Made by a program: the position numbers and the translations under genes | Shown: in pieces, positions 34,786 to 46,325 of the stretch | Position numbering within the stretch: the stretch's first letter is position 1 | Layout: each line of letters starts with the position of its first letter | Source: Amaranthus tricolor | Taxonomy: Eukaryota > Streptophyta > Magnoliopsida > Caryophyllales > Amaranthaceae | DNA: 64,000 bases | Direction of reading: 5' to 3' | Assembly (NCBI RefSeq): GCF_026212465.1 | Contig: NC_080049.1 | Span: forward strand, 20,413,382-20,477,381 | The notes under the pieces: model-generated | Database searches by the model: none | The model's input: only the letters and a program-made list of their open reading frames with translations | What the model was told of the DNA's origin: nothing

Positions 34786-37331
34786 CTGTTGTGCATTGCT
34801 TGCTTGTGTGTGTTTGTTCTTGGTGTTGGTATCTAGCTGTTGAGACCCATACCATGGATGCTAGGTTAGAGTCCATTGAGGAAACCCTATATGGTATCAC
34901 CCAACTCTTAGCCCAGGCTGGAATAGGCAACCAAAGGAGACCTCCTGTCCACCACCACGAAGACCATTAGGACAGAACAGTGAGGATTGACATAAGTGAT
35001 TTTGATGGTCAGTTCAACAAGCCTGAAGAGTACATAGAATGGGAAGCAAGTTTGGATAGATACTTTGAGTATAAAAACACCACACCTAAGGGGCAATACA
35101 AACTAGCTAAGATCAAGCTTACAAAGTTGGCTGCTATATGGCTCGAAGGTATGCAGAGACAGAGGAGAAGAGACGATAGGCCAAGGATTGATACATGGGA
35201 TAAACTGAAAAAACATTTGAGGAGGAAATATGTGCCAACCAATTATAGCCATCAACTCTACATTAGATGGAGTACCTTGCGTCAAGGGGGGAGAAGTGTA
35301 AGTGAATACATCCAAGAATGGGAGAAACTAATTGTGCTTTGTGAAATAGATGACACAGATGACTTGAAGTTAGTCAAATTCATGGCTGGCTTGAGGGAAA
35401 ACATTAGAGAACAGCTTATGACTATACCTAATCTTGACCTACAGCTAGCTTTCAACATGGCCCAAACCATTGAGCAATCTTATGCCAAAAGGAAAATGTT
35501 TAAGAGCAATCAACCTAAGTCCCCTAAAAGCCTCACACCCAGGAGCAACAGCCCTAGCCCACCCAGAATGCAGAGGAAAATAGAACAGCTCCTTAGTGCA
35601 CTTGGAAAGGCCACTGTACCCATGAGGAAAATAGTTTGCTTCAAGTGTCATGGCCATGGGCATTAAAAAAATGATTGCCCTAATGCTAGAGTGTTCACTG
35701 CTCAAGAATGGAAGGAAATCAGGAAGGATACTAAACCTAAAGTGATGTTGGTAGCTAGAAATGGCAGAATAGAAGAGGATTGGCCTCATGTACCTGAGGA
35801 TGAACCTGATGGGTCATATAGAGTGAACGAGTCAGGAAGATTGGTCAGATATGAGCATAGCACTGAGGAGGAAGAGTTAGAAGAAGAAATGGAGAGAGTT
35901 ATGCCAGAGGATGACCATTATAGTTTGATCATAAGGAGGAGCTTGCACTCAGCATTTGAGGAAAGAGAAAGCGATCAAAGAGAAAACATTTTTCAAACCA
36001 AGTGCAGGATTGAGAATAAAATATGTGATCTAATCATTGATGGTGGGAGCGAGTCCAATTGTGTTAGCCTTGACCTGGTGACTGATCTTAACCTCAAAAA
36101 TAGACCTCACCCACATCCTTATAAGCTCAAATGGCTGAATAATAATACTAGTGGTTCCGTGACCAAGCAGTGCCTTGTGGGATTTGCCATTGGGTCATAC
36201 AAAGACAGGGTTTTATGTGATGTTTTGGATATAAGTGCTTGCCATATGCTCTTGGGAAGGCCTTGGCAATATGATAAGAAGAGCATATTCACTAATACAT
36301 ACACAATTAGACATGAAGGAAAACTCAAAGATTTGATTCCTTTGCCATCTCATCAGTCCATACCATCTACTGTGAGGAATCCTGTTCATTTGATGAGCAG
36401 GAAGAGTTGTGGGAAGGAGTTCAAGGGCAATAATGAGGTCTGTGTGTTGAGCAATAAGGAAGTAGACCAAGATACAGGCACACCAACTGAAATTAAACCC
36501 CTGTTGCAGCATTGTACTGTTGTGTCTCTGGATGAAATGACTAAGACACCTAAACCTTTCTTACATTTGATCTATGGAAGGAAGCGTGACAGAGAGGTTA
36601 AGGGAAAGAAAGAGCCGTATCTGGTATCCATTAAGGAGGACAGTAGCCATACAACTATATCACCTGAACTGAGAAAACTCAAGAATCAGTACAGGGATGT
36701 CTCTTCTAAAGGTCTACCACCTGAAAACTTACCTAACAATACCACACAGCACTCATCCCTTCAACGTGTATATAGGAAAAACCCAGTGCTGACATTTACT
36801 CTCTCACATGTTAATTTTTATGGCAGGAAGCAAAGGAATACCAAGGAAAAAGCTGAAGGATTGCTAGAGCTGCATCAAGTAACCCAAGAGAATATCAGCA
36901 AGACTAATGAAGGATACAAAAAGGAAGCTGATAAGAAGAACATGGGCAGAGAATCATTGAAGGCTGGAGATCTAGTCTGGGTGCATTTAAGGAAAGAGAG
37001 GTTCCCACAACTGAGGAGGAACAAACTCATGTCCAGAACAGTAGGACCCTTCCTCATTACTGCTAAGCTTGGTGACAATACCTACCAGGTGGACTTACCT
37101 GCAGACTACAATGTCACCAACACTTTCAATATTGGGGATTTGCAGGTATATACAGAGGAACAAGAATTAAGGTCAATTCTTTCCCAAGAAGGAGGAGTTG
37201 AACCATATTCGTACCCCTCAGAACATGGTCCAAGCCCAGAGGAACTACAAGCTGTTCCCAGCGGACAAGCTGTTTGTGAATCCGGAGGACGCAAACTTGG
37301 TGCAGAATCGGCATTATCTCTAGAAATTCAT
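34786..37331 (+). mobile_element. Gypsy (chromovirus-like) deletion derivative
   Basis: A degenerate primer-binding-like motif (tggtatctagctgt at about 34829) is followed by gag (start at 34854), a zinc knuckle, a DGGS protease and then directly the integrase C-terminus. No LTR is recognisable. The right limit is approximate. Confidence 0.75.
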
Positions 37332-37406
37332 TATCCGCATTATCAAATTCAATCTTGCAGTAAGTCGTTATCTGCTCCACAACTTGTGTTTTCATTTGTT
37401 TTTTGA
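34854..37406 (+). pseudogene. Gypsy gag-protease fused to integrase C-terminus
   Basis: One reading frame runs from ATG at 34854 to 37406 with two interruptions: TAG at codon 39, and TAA inside the zinc knuckle (CFKCHGHGH, then stop, then KNDC, near 35664). Gag contains EEYIEWEASLDRYFEYK and SVSEYIQEWEKL. Protease has LIIDGGSESNCVSLDLV, the DGGS form used by many plant gypsy elements. At about 36725-36740, after YRDVSSKGLPP, the sequence jumps to NTTQHSSLQRVY, which belongs near the integrase end. Reverse transcriptase, RNase H and the integrase core are absent. The GPY/F-like tail (GDLVWVHLRKERFPQLR, VGPFLITAKLGDNTYQVDLP) is intact. Outside the two stops the frame is open, which fits a non-autonomous derivative that decayed only recently. 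Confidence 0.85.
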
Positions 37407-38014
37407 GCTACATTTTGTGTCTTCTTCAATCAAATTCAATTATTTGTATATGATTATCTGATTACTTGTTCTCAGCTTGTACAAGATCGTTTTAGCTACA
37501 TTTTTTGACTTTCGAAAAGTTATTATCTGAGAGCTGACTATTTTTTGGTGTTGATTATTTGTATCTGAGATTCACAACTTGTACGAGGAAGGTAAAAATT
37601 TTTAGAACTCAATTTAATTTCTTATGTCTGATTATCAAAAAAATTTCTTGTTGGATTCGAAATTGTGATTGAATGATGAGGATTGAGCTAACTATTTTTT
37701 TGGCGTTGATTATTGGAATTTATGACGATTTTTATTACACATGTAGATTGTGTTTTGTTGTACGTTGTGTTGTTGTAGGTAAAAATTATGACGTTTTTTA
37801 TTATCAATTTAATTTTTTGGTGTTCATTACTGAGTTTTGTTGTTTATTATTGGAAATTATGACTTTTTCATTACACATAAATTAGAGCTACACCTCCCAC
37901 ATTCACTAGCAACGCCTTCACCTGCGCTAATTGTACAGCTACTACCTTATTCAACACTATGTTATCAATTTTTGTGTAATATTGTTGTAATGATGTTTAA
38001 TTTGTTGTAGAATT
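37332..38014 (+). other. Probable 5' leader region of the CACTA TNP2 gene
   Basis: No coding domain is visible. A run of splice-like motifs ends with ttgttgtag at about 38002-38010, just before the TNP2 start codon, as in related CACTA genes with an intron in the leader. The CACTA 5' terminus (CACTA-type end) was not found here. Confidence 0.4.
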
Positions 38015-41000
38015 ATGGACCATAGCAACAGACAATGGTTTTTTAGTGATAATCAAGTGGAATATTTAAGTGAAGTTATTGAATTTTTGGAGTTTGCTTT
38101 TAGAAATAATAAGGATCAGAGTGTTCTATGTCCATGTTCAAAGTGTGTGAATCGTTTTGATAGGTCTAAAGATGAGATGTTTGACCACTTGGTGATGAAT
38201 CGTACTATAAAAAGTTATGATGTGTGGTATTGTCACGGCAAATCATTGTCCACAGCTAATTCCGAAAGTGTGAATGTAGTGTTAGAAGACTCTATAAGCA
38301 ATGCCGAAACTTGTGATGGCGATGATATGATGGCAATATTGAGTGATATTTTTGGGATCCCAACTGAAGTAAAACCTATGAATTTAGAGGAAAATGAAAC
38401 AACTCAAGAGGTATTTGGTGGTGAACTTCTAAACATTCCTCACCCTGATGTTGAAATTTTTATTAAGTTGATGCAAGATATTGATAAAGAAATGTATCCA
38501 GGGTGCAAAAAATATAATCGATTATCTTTTACATTGCAATTATACAATATTAAGTGTAGATTTGGTTGGGTTAACAAATCATTTGATGTGTTGATTAAAT
38601 TATTAAAAGATATTTTGCCTGAAGTTGAGACTTTACCAAGTTCTTTCCAAGAGTCACAAAAGATAACTGAAGGTTTCGGACTTTCTTATGAAAAGATAGA
38701 GGCATATCCCAATGACTACGTACTATTTTGGAAGGAGTATGAAAATGCTCAAGAGTGTCACATATGCCATTCTTCTAGATGGAAGGTTGAAAAAGAGAAG
38801 TCTGACAATGCATCTAAATCCCAGAGGAAAAAAAAGAATATACCTGTTAAAGTGTTGCGTTATTTTCCCTTAAAACCAAGGTTAAAGAGACTATTTATGT
38901 CATCGAAAATAGCAAGTGAAATGACAAGCCATAAAACAAAGCATATAGATGAGGATGGTGTTCTAAGGCATCCTGCTGATTTGGAATCTTGGAAAAGTTT
39001 TGACAAAAATTTTAAAGAATTTAGTATTGAGCCTCGTAATGTGAGATTAGGGCTTGCTAGTGATGGTTTTAGTCCTTTTGCTAGGATGGATAGCAAATAT
39101 AACATTTGGCCTGTTATTTTAATACCTTACAATTTACCCCCGTGGTTGTGCATGAAAAAAGAAAACTTTATATTGTCTTTATTAATTCCTGGCCCTAAAG
39201 CCCCAGGTAATGACATTGATGTATACTTACAACCACTTGTTGAGGAATTAAAAGAATTGTGGGAAGTTGGTGTACCTACTTATGATGCTTCAAGTGAAGA
39301 AGTTTTTCAAATGCATGTAGCATTACATTGGATAATAAATGATTTTCCTGCTCTAGGTAATTTGTCTGGTTGGAATATATATGGAAAATTTAGATATTCT
39401 TCATAACGTGAAATACCATGCCAAATATCTGAAATATAGTAAAAAAAATTTATGTTATGGACCATTAATAATTTTTAGATGAGGCCACAACATCTATGCC
39501 ACCTTCGAGAACAGAAGTGTTGAATCAATTGAAAAATATAAGTTTCACTTTAGGGAAGGAGAACATCCCACCAACCGGTGTTCCAATGCATACATGAAAG
39601 AAGAAGAGCATTTTCTTTAAACTTCCTTATTGGGAATTCAATCTTGTGCGCCATAATCTTGGTGTGATGCATGTTGAAAAAAATGTTTGTGATAATGTGG
39701 TTTATAGAATTTTGAATGATCGAAAGTAAGTCCAAAGATAATTTGAATGCTAGGCGTGACCTTAAGCATTTTCAAATTCGAAGGAAACTATGGCCCATAC
39801 GGCACCCATCAGGGAGGATATATTTGTCGCCGGCTTGTTTTCATTTGAGTAAAGAGGGTAAGAAGAGCTTTCTAGAAGTTTAAAAGAATGTTAAGTTTCC
39901 TGATGGGTATGCATTTAATATAGCTCGATGTGTTGAAAAACATCAGAAGCTAAAAGTTCCAAGAATACTTTGTTGTTTAGAGAAAAAGTTTCCACCTTCA
40001 TTTTTTACGATTATGGTCCATGTGGTGGTACACCTAGTTTATGAAGCAAAAGTTGCTGGTCTAGTGCACTATCACTGAATGTATCCAATTGAGAGGTAAT
40101 TAATGTTTGTTAGTCTTAATATTCATGCAAATTTACATTATAATATTAATTGATATATTTTACTTAGATATTTGAAAACTTTAAAGTCTTACATGCGCAA
40201 CAAAGCAAGACCAGAGGGATGCATTGCACAATCATACATTGCCGATGAATGTCTTATTTTCTGTTCAAGATATCTAGAAGGGGGTTATCAAAGAAATAAC
40301 ACTCGTAATAATTTTGAAGTTGAGAATGAACATAAAAACAATGATGAAGTTGAGTTGAGCTTGTTTCCTTTTCAAGGAAGACCATATGGAAGTATTCAAG
40401 GATTTAAATTGGAGGAAAAGATGTGGAAACAATCACGTAGATATGTCCTTTTCAACTATGAATACCCAAATCTCAATTCCTCAAAGAAGTAAGTATTTAA
40501 ATTCTCAAATTTGCGTACAGGATGATTGTTTCCTTCACTGTTGTAATATTAAAATTCTTATTGTAATGTCTTTTAGGGATCATGTTACTCATATCGCTAG
40601 AATAAGTCGAAGGAAACGATCAATTCGTCATGAAAAAGACCGTTTGCATAGTGAAGAATTTGGCGATTCGTTATTAGCTTATGTACGTACATATTTTTAA
40701 AAAAGCTTATGATAAAGTCATATTGTTTTATCAGACATTTAAAGGTAAATTAATGATGTGTTAATGTTATGAATATAGGTTAATAGCTCTGAACATACAA
40801 CTGATGAATGACTGATTAGTAAAATTAGATCACTTGCTCGTGGACCAAATTCAGTTGCAAGAAGATTTCCAGCATTTGATTCTAAATATGGGTATCAGTT
40901 TAGGGCGAAAGAGTATGAGGAGGATATGAATACTCAAAACTCCGAAGTTATGATTGTTGCAAAAACACTAAGTTATTTGAGTATTAGTGACAAAAGGTTG

Positions 41001-41181
41001 GAGATGTTGTTTACTATGGTCGTGTTACAGATATCATCGAGTTAGATTATTTCGGAGATTTTAAGGTTGTGTTGTTTCGATGTGATTGGGTCAACATTGT
41101 TCAAGGAAGAGGTATAATCATTGATAATCTAGGTTGTATATTAGTAAATTTTGATAATCTGATACACACAGGCTCTAGAAT

Positions 41182-41365
41182 AGACAAAATACAGTGTAAA
41201 GTCTGTGTTTTTCTCTTATATATTTTATAAGGTAATTACAATAGTATTTATACACAAATTATTTAATTAGGTCCTAATTACACTAATAAAGTGAAGACTA
41301 ATTACACTAATAAAGTGAAGATGCTTGATGTTCCAAACAGAAGAATTCAAATGGACTTTCTAACA
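41182..41365 (-). repeat. Copia 3' LTR, 184 bp
   Basis: On the minus strand it begins TGTTAGAAAG and ends TGTATTTTGTCT. It contains a TATA-like gtataaatac. By eye it is identical to the 5' LTR at 46326-46509. The last Cys codon and the TAG stop of gag-pol lie in its first six bases. Confidence 0.93.
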
Positions 41366-44300
41366 CTCCCCCTCAAGTTGAATGGTAGCATCCCTAACAT
41401 CCAACTTGCTCAATGCTTGATTAAATACTCGTGTGGAGACAACTTTTGTTAAAATATCGGCTAGTTGATCTTCTGACCGAACAAAGGGTAGGGTTACCAC
41501 TTTTCCGTCAAGATGATCTTTAATGAAATGCCTGTCTATCTCTACATGTTTAGTTCGATCATGTTGCACTGGATTCTCAGATATTCGTATGGCTGCCATA
41601 TTATCACAGTACAACTCACAACTTTTCTCGGGGTTATACCCAAGTTCCTTTAAGAGTTTTCTGAGCCAAAGAGCTTCAGTTATACCTTTTGCAATTCCCC
41701 TGAACTCTGCTTCAGCACTGGACATAGCTACTACCTTTTGCAGTTTGCTCTTCCAGGAGACTAAGTTCCCTCCCACAAAGGCAAAGTAACCAGAAGTAGA
41801 TTTCCTACTATCACGGTCTGCTCCCCAATCTGCATCTGTGAAGGCATGTAGATCTAGGTGTCCATGATTTCTATACAAAACCCCTTTTCCAGCAGTTCCC
41901 TTTAGATATCGCAGAATTCGGTATACAGCATCAAGATGCTGTTTCTGAGGCTTATGCATGAACCTACTAACCACTCCCACGGCATAGGCTAAATCTGGTC
42001 GAGTATGAGCCAAGTATATCAGTTTCCCAACAAGCTTCTGGTATTGAGTTTGGTTTGTCAACTCAGCATTCTCAAGGATCTGGAGTTTATGATTCATCAC
42101 CATAGGAGTATCAGCAGGTCTGCAGTCAATCATACCTGTTTCTGTCAAAAGATCTAAGATGTATTTCCTCTGTGATATAAAAATTCCCATTCTTGATCTA
42201 AGCACTTCAATTCCCAAAAAATATTTCAGACTTCCGAGATTTTTCATTTCAAATTCTTTGAACAACTTGCTTCTCAACCGTTCTATTTCTTTTTTGTCAT
42301 CTCCTGTTATAATCATATCATCAACATATATAATAAGGCAGGTTACTCTCGTGCCTCTTCTCTTCAGAAACAGAGTATGATCTGCATTACTCTGTTTGTA
42401 CCCAAATTTCTTCATTGCCATTGTGAACCTCCCGAACCATGCCCTTGGTGACTGTTTTAACCCATAAAGAGCCTTTTTTAGTCTGCACCCTTCACCTTTA
42501 CTAAAACCACGTGAGAAACCTGGTGGAGCTTCCATATAAACCTCATCAGACAGATCTCCATGAAGAAACGCGTTTTTTACATCAAACTGATACAAGGGCC
42601 AGTCTCTGTTTGCTGCAATCGAGAAAAGAACTCTAATGGTGTTGAAGTTTGCTACTGGAGAGAAGGTCTCATCATAGTCTATCCCATGAGTCTGTGTATA
42701 CCCTTTAGCTACTAGCCTCGCCTTATATCTCTCAATGCTGCCATCTGCTTTGTGCTTAATTGTAAAGACCCACTTACAGCCAACAGGTTTTTTTCCAGAG
42801 GGTAATATGCACTTTTCCCAAGTGTTGTTCCGGATTAGTGCATTTATTTCATCTTCCATGGCTGACCTCCAGTTTTCATTCCTCAATGCCTCTTCTGTTG
42901 TACCGGGAACACCTTCTGAGTAAAGAGCTGTAATGAAGGTTTTTGCTTGTATAGACAAGTTACCTTCCCATGCTTTGTTCATAGGATATTTTGAACGTTG
43001 AGACTCAAACTCTGGATCATACCTCTTTGGGGGAATACCTCTTGTGCTCCTAGGTGGTAGTTCATATCTAGAACCCATTGATTGATCGGTGTGGGATTCT
43101 ACATTTTCATTATCAGAAGGTATATCGGTAGAATCCACACTTTCCCTGTCAGCAGAATCTACATTTTCACTGTCAGCAGAATCTACATTTTCAGAATCTA
43201 CATTTTCACTGTCAGCAGGTTCAGGTATCCAAGAATCATTAATATGGCCCGAGTCTAAAGCACGTACCTCAATGTTCTCCTGAACTGGAGACTCAGACAC
43301 AGTAGAAACAGGCATAATATTGGTGAAGTCAGACTGTGTAATGTTATCAGTTGCCTTCGTGGTATCGCCTACTTGTTCTTTTGGGACGAGATCACTCAGT
43401 CTTGGGTAGACTAGCCAACTCAGATCTATACCCTCATTAGGTGTCTCCCCCTTAGATGGAAGGTGGCGGTAATAGAACTCTGTTTCAACAAAATCACAAT
43501 CCATGGTAACATATAACCTTTTATTAACTGGGTTGAAACAGCGGTAACCTTTTTGAGTAATCCCATATCCCACAAAAACACACTTAACAGCCCGTGGTTC
43601 AAGTTTATTCCTTTCTCGTTTAGGCAAATGAACATACACAACACAACCAAAGACCCGAGGTGGTAATGAATGAGTAGAAGGAATATTAGTATGAGTCTTT
43701 AGGGTATCTAACGGGGTAGAAAAATTTAGGCTCTTTGTAGGTAGGCGATTGGTAAGGTAAGTGGCTGTGGCGACGGCTTCAGGCCAAAAATAAGCGGGGA
43801 CAGCAGATTCAATCATTATGGCCCGGGTTATTTCCAATAGAGTTCGGTTTTTTCTTTCTGCTACCCCGTTTTGTTGTGGGGTATCACGACATGTGGTTTG
43901 GTGGATAAGGCCATTTGTGTCATTAAAAAGATTCATGTCGACATTCTTATACTCAGTACCATTATCAGATCGAAGAATTCTGATTTGGGTTTGGAATTGT
44001 GTTTGTGCCATTTTATAGAAAGAGACAAATGTCTTATAGACATCAGATTTGTTTCTAAGGAAATACACCCAACTCATTCTAGTGCAATCATCAATAAATG
44101 TAACATAATATAAAAAACCATGATTATTGAACGCGGGAGCTGGTCCCCACACATCTGAATGAATTAAAACAAAAGGTTTATCAGTTCTACTATCACTGTT
44201 TGGATAAACGTGTTTATGACTTTTAGCAAGGATACAAGCTTCACAATCAAAAGAAACATTGGAACTGGAAAGATTAGGGAAGAGTTTCTTAAGGTATCCT

Positions 44301-45955
44301 AAAGACGGATGACCTAATCGCTTATGCCACATCCAAAGCTGCTGTTCAACCGTCCCGCGAACAAGCATTGCTTTACCTTGGTGAGGCATCTGAGTAACAT
44401 AATACAGTCCTCCCTCCTCAGTACCATGCCCAATAATCTCCCCTGTCTGAGCATCCTGAACAGTACAACCAGAAGAATTTATGTTAACAATACAGTTTAA
44501 TTCTTTTGTCAATTGGCTAACTGAAAGTAACTTATGGGATAATTTTGGTATGAAAAGGCAATTTGATAATTTGATGTTATCTGAAATTCTGATAACACCC
44601 AATCCCTCTGTTTTAACCATCTCTCCATTGGCTGTTTGTACATTATTTTTTCCTGGTGGGAAAATAGTTTCAAGGTCACTGGAATCAAATGTCATAGTGT
44701 CAGTTGCTCCACAATCAAAAATCCATCTGGGATTTTTATTCGGTTCACAAACTAGTCCTAATGTGTTTTTATTTTCATGATTCACGTTTTTTCCATTGGG
44801 CTTGAAACGAAATGGGCTAGGACTAGGGCCCTTAGGGTTACGTGTGGAATTAGGGCATGACAAAGGGCCATATAAATTTGATTCAAGGATACAAAACGGC
44901 ATACCTCCCTCCTTTGCTTTCTCTGCCATACCTGAAGCAGCAAGGGAGGTTCCACAGCCTCCTCCCTCTCCTCCGTGTTCTCCACCTGTTGCTGGTGCCT
45001 CACTGGTACCCACGGCCACCACGCTCTTCTTTTCTCCTTTCCTTTTCCGATCTCCCCACCATTCCGGGTAGCCGATAATCTCGAAACACCCCTTCTTGGT
45101 GTGTCTCGCACCTCCACAATGGGTGCATCTGAGTCCTGATTTCTCATCATCTCGACGGAAATTGGGTTTCTCCGTTCTTCCCCTTACAGTGAACCCACCA
45201 CCAATTCCCGATGACTCGATTTGTGAGGGTTTTGGTGGTTCGGTTCTCATAATACCTCGCCGGTTTATCTCTCTTCGTATTATTGCAAACGCCTCCTCTG
45301 GTGTTGGAAGAGGTTCACGATTGAGAATATCCCGTCGATCTTTATCAAGGGTTTCATCAACCCCTGCTAGAAATTGATACAATCGGTTTTGCTGGGTTAT
45401 TTGATTGTAAATCGTTTTGTCTTCTGGACTGTTCATCGGATTTGGTGAACGTCTGTCAATCTCCTTCCAAACTCCGGTAAGTTTGCTATAGTATACTTCG
45501 ATTGGATCTCTTCCTTGCTGGATTTTGTTTGCTTTGACCATAAGGTCGAAAATTTGGAGCCCATCTTTGGTCCCGCCGTATAAAATTTCGATCCCTTGCC
45601 ACAAATCTCTCGAGGTAGGGTAATCCAAGAATTGATTTTGTAACTCTGGATCTATATTTCCAATTATCCACGAGATTACCAAAGAATCTCGTTGTGACCA
45701 TTTTGTGTACTCTGGATCCTCTAGGCTTGGCGGGGAGGCAGTGATGTGATTGAGTCTTCCCCTGCCGCCGAGTTCCAGTTGCATTAGCTTTGCCCACTTT
45801 GTGAAATTTGTGTGATTCAATTTTTCTGGGATTTGAATAGGTTGAAAATTCTGAGTTTCTGTGGTGGATTTTTTGGAGTTTAATTGTGCAAACAGTTGCA
45901 TTAAATTTTCCATAGTGACCGGGTTTTGAATAACAGCTTTGTTATCGGTTTCCAT
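41360..45955 (-). CDS. Copia gag-pol polyprotein, 1531 aa, intact
   Basis: A single open frame encodes all domains in Ty1/copia order. The UBN2-type gag (residues 40-240) is followed by a CCHC knuckle (277-290, CTHCGGARHTKKGC). The protease has WIFDCGATDTMT (411-422), where the usual DSGA is DCGA. The pre-integrase zinc site uses H544, H549, C571 and C574. The integrase core triad is D601, D664 and E700 (HSDVWGP, RSDNGTEY, QQNGVAERKN). A Ser/Asp/Asn-rich linker with ADSENVDS-type repeats spans 914-955. Reverse transcriptase has YVDD at 1210-1213, and RNase H has TDADWGAD near 1373 and SSAEAEF near 1412. The stop codon falls inside the 3' LTR. The frame has no breaks. The product would copy element RNA and integrate cDNA, based on family knowledge. 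Confidence 0.95.
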   Translation of the reverse strand: METDNKAVIQNPVTMENLMQLFAQLNSKKSTTETQNFQPIQIPEKLNHTNFTKWAKLMQLELGGRGRLNHITASPPSLEDPEYTKWSQRDSLVISWIIGNIDPELQNQFLDYPTSRDLWQGIEILYGGTKDGLQIFDLMVKANKIQQGRDPIEVYYSKLTGVWKEIDRRSPNPMNSPEDKTIYNQITQQNRLYQFLAGVDETLDKDRRDILNREPLPTPEEAFAIIRREINRRGIMRTEPPKPSQIESSGIGGGFTVRGRTEKPNFRRDDEKSGLRCTHCGGARHTKKGCFEIIGYPEWWGDRKRKGEKKSVVAVGTSEAPATGGEHGGEGGGCGTSLAASGMAEKAKEGGMPFCILESNLYGPLSCPNSTRNPKGPSPSPFRFKPNGKNVNHENKNTLGLVCEPNKNPRWIFDCGATDTMTFDSSDLETIFPPGKNNVQTANGEMVKTEGLGVIRISDNIKLSNCLFIPKLSHKLLSVSQLTKELNCIVNINSSGCTVQDAQTGEIIGHGTEEGGLYYVTQMPHQGKAMLVRGTVEQQLWMWHKRLGHPSLGYLKKLFPNLSSSNVSFDCEACILAKSHKHVYPNSDSRTDKPFVLIHSDVWGPAPAFNNHGFLYYVTFIDDCTRMSWVYFLRNKSDVYKTFVSFYKMAQTQFQTQIRILRSDNGTEYKNVDMNLFNDTNGLIHQTTCRDTPQQNGVAERKNRTLLEITRAIMIESAVPAYFWPEAVATATYLTNRLPTKSLNFSTPLDTLKTHTNIPSTHSLPPRVFGCVVYVHLPKRERNKLEPRAVKCVFVGYGITQKGYRCFNPVNKRLYVTMDCDFVETEFYYRHLPSKGETPNEGIDLSWLVYPRLSDLVPKEQVGDTTKATDNITQSDFTNIMPVSTVSESPVQENIEVRALDSGHINDSWIPEPADSENVDSENVDSADSENVDSADRESVDSTDIPSDNENVESHTDQSMGSRYELPPRSTRGIPPKRYDPEFESQRSKYPMNKAWEGNLSIQAKTFITALYSEGVPGTTEEALRNENWRSAMEDEINALIRNNTWEKCILPSGKKPVGCKWVFTIKHKADGSIERYKARLVAKGYTQTHGIDYDETFSPVANFNTIRVLFSIAANRDWPLYQFDVKNAFLHGDLSDEVYMEAPPGFSRGFSKGEGCRLKKALYGLKQSPRAWFGRFTMAMKKFGYKQSNADHTLFLKRRGTRVTCLIIYVDDMIITGDDKKEIERLRSKLFKEFEMKNLGSLKYFLGIEVLRSRMGIFISQRKYILDLLTETGMIDCRPADTPMVMNHKLQILENAELTNQTQYQKLVGKLIYLAHTRPDLAYAVGVVSRFMHKPQKQHLDAVYRILRYLKGTAGKGVLYRNHGHLDLHAFTDADWGADRDSRKSTSGYFAFVGGNLVSWKSKLQKVVAMSSAEAEFRGIAKGITEALWLRKLLKELGYNPEKSCELYCDNMAAIRISENPVQHDRTKHVEIDRHFIKDHLDGKVVTLPFVRSEDQLADILTKVVSTRVFNQALSKLDVRDATIQLEGEC

Positions 45956-46018
45956 GGTAGATGATGAGCCTTATGGGTTGCCGGCGGTCAGTGATCGAAC
46001 CTGGCTCTGATACCATGT

Positions 46019-46312
46019 TAAATTAGGCTGGACTTATTGTGAATGCCAGCATATTAACGGGGGGACACAAGTGCACACACTTCATAAGCCAAGGAGATAT
46101 ATACCATCCCAAAACCATATGGCAATGGGAAGAAGGTCTCTAATAACTTATAAAGCGTGCACACCATTTTCAATTTATCGATGTGGGATAACTCATCCCA
46201 ATACCCCCCTCACATGCGAACCCCCGTCAAGTTCACATGTGGGAGTAATCAATTAGGGTAGGAACGCCATTCTTTTCGAACCTACCATTTTTAAATTATT
46301 GATCGAACCATC
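46019..46312 (-). other. Copia leader with extra segment between two primer-site motifs
   Basis: A second ggctctgataccatgtt motif lies at about 46004-46020, next to the start of gag-pol, while the LTR-adjacent motif is at 46313-46325. The roughly 300 bp between them contain gatgtgggataactcatccc and ccccctcacatgcgaaccc phrases, unlike the rest of the element. This looks like foreign sequence inserted into, or recombined with, the leader. Confidence 0.55.
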
Positions 46313-46325
46313 GGCTCTGATACCA
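46313..46325 (-). other. Primer-binding site of the copia element (tRNA-Met type)
   Basis: On the minus strand TGGTATCAGAGCC follows the 5' LTR with no gap. It matches the initiator tRNA-Met 3' end used by most plant copia elements. Confidence 0.9.

Noticed and set aside
35009..35242. Minus-strand frames in 35.0-37.4 kb
   Set aside because: They are antisense shadows of the gypsy gag-protease frame.
43089..43283. Plus-strand Ser-Thr-Phe repeat frame
   Set aside because: It is antisense to the ADSENVDS linker repeat of copia gag-pol.
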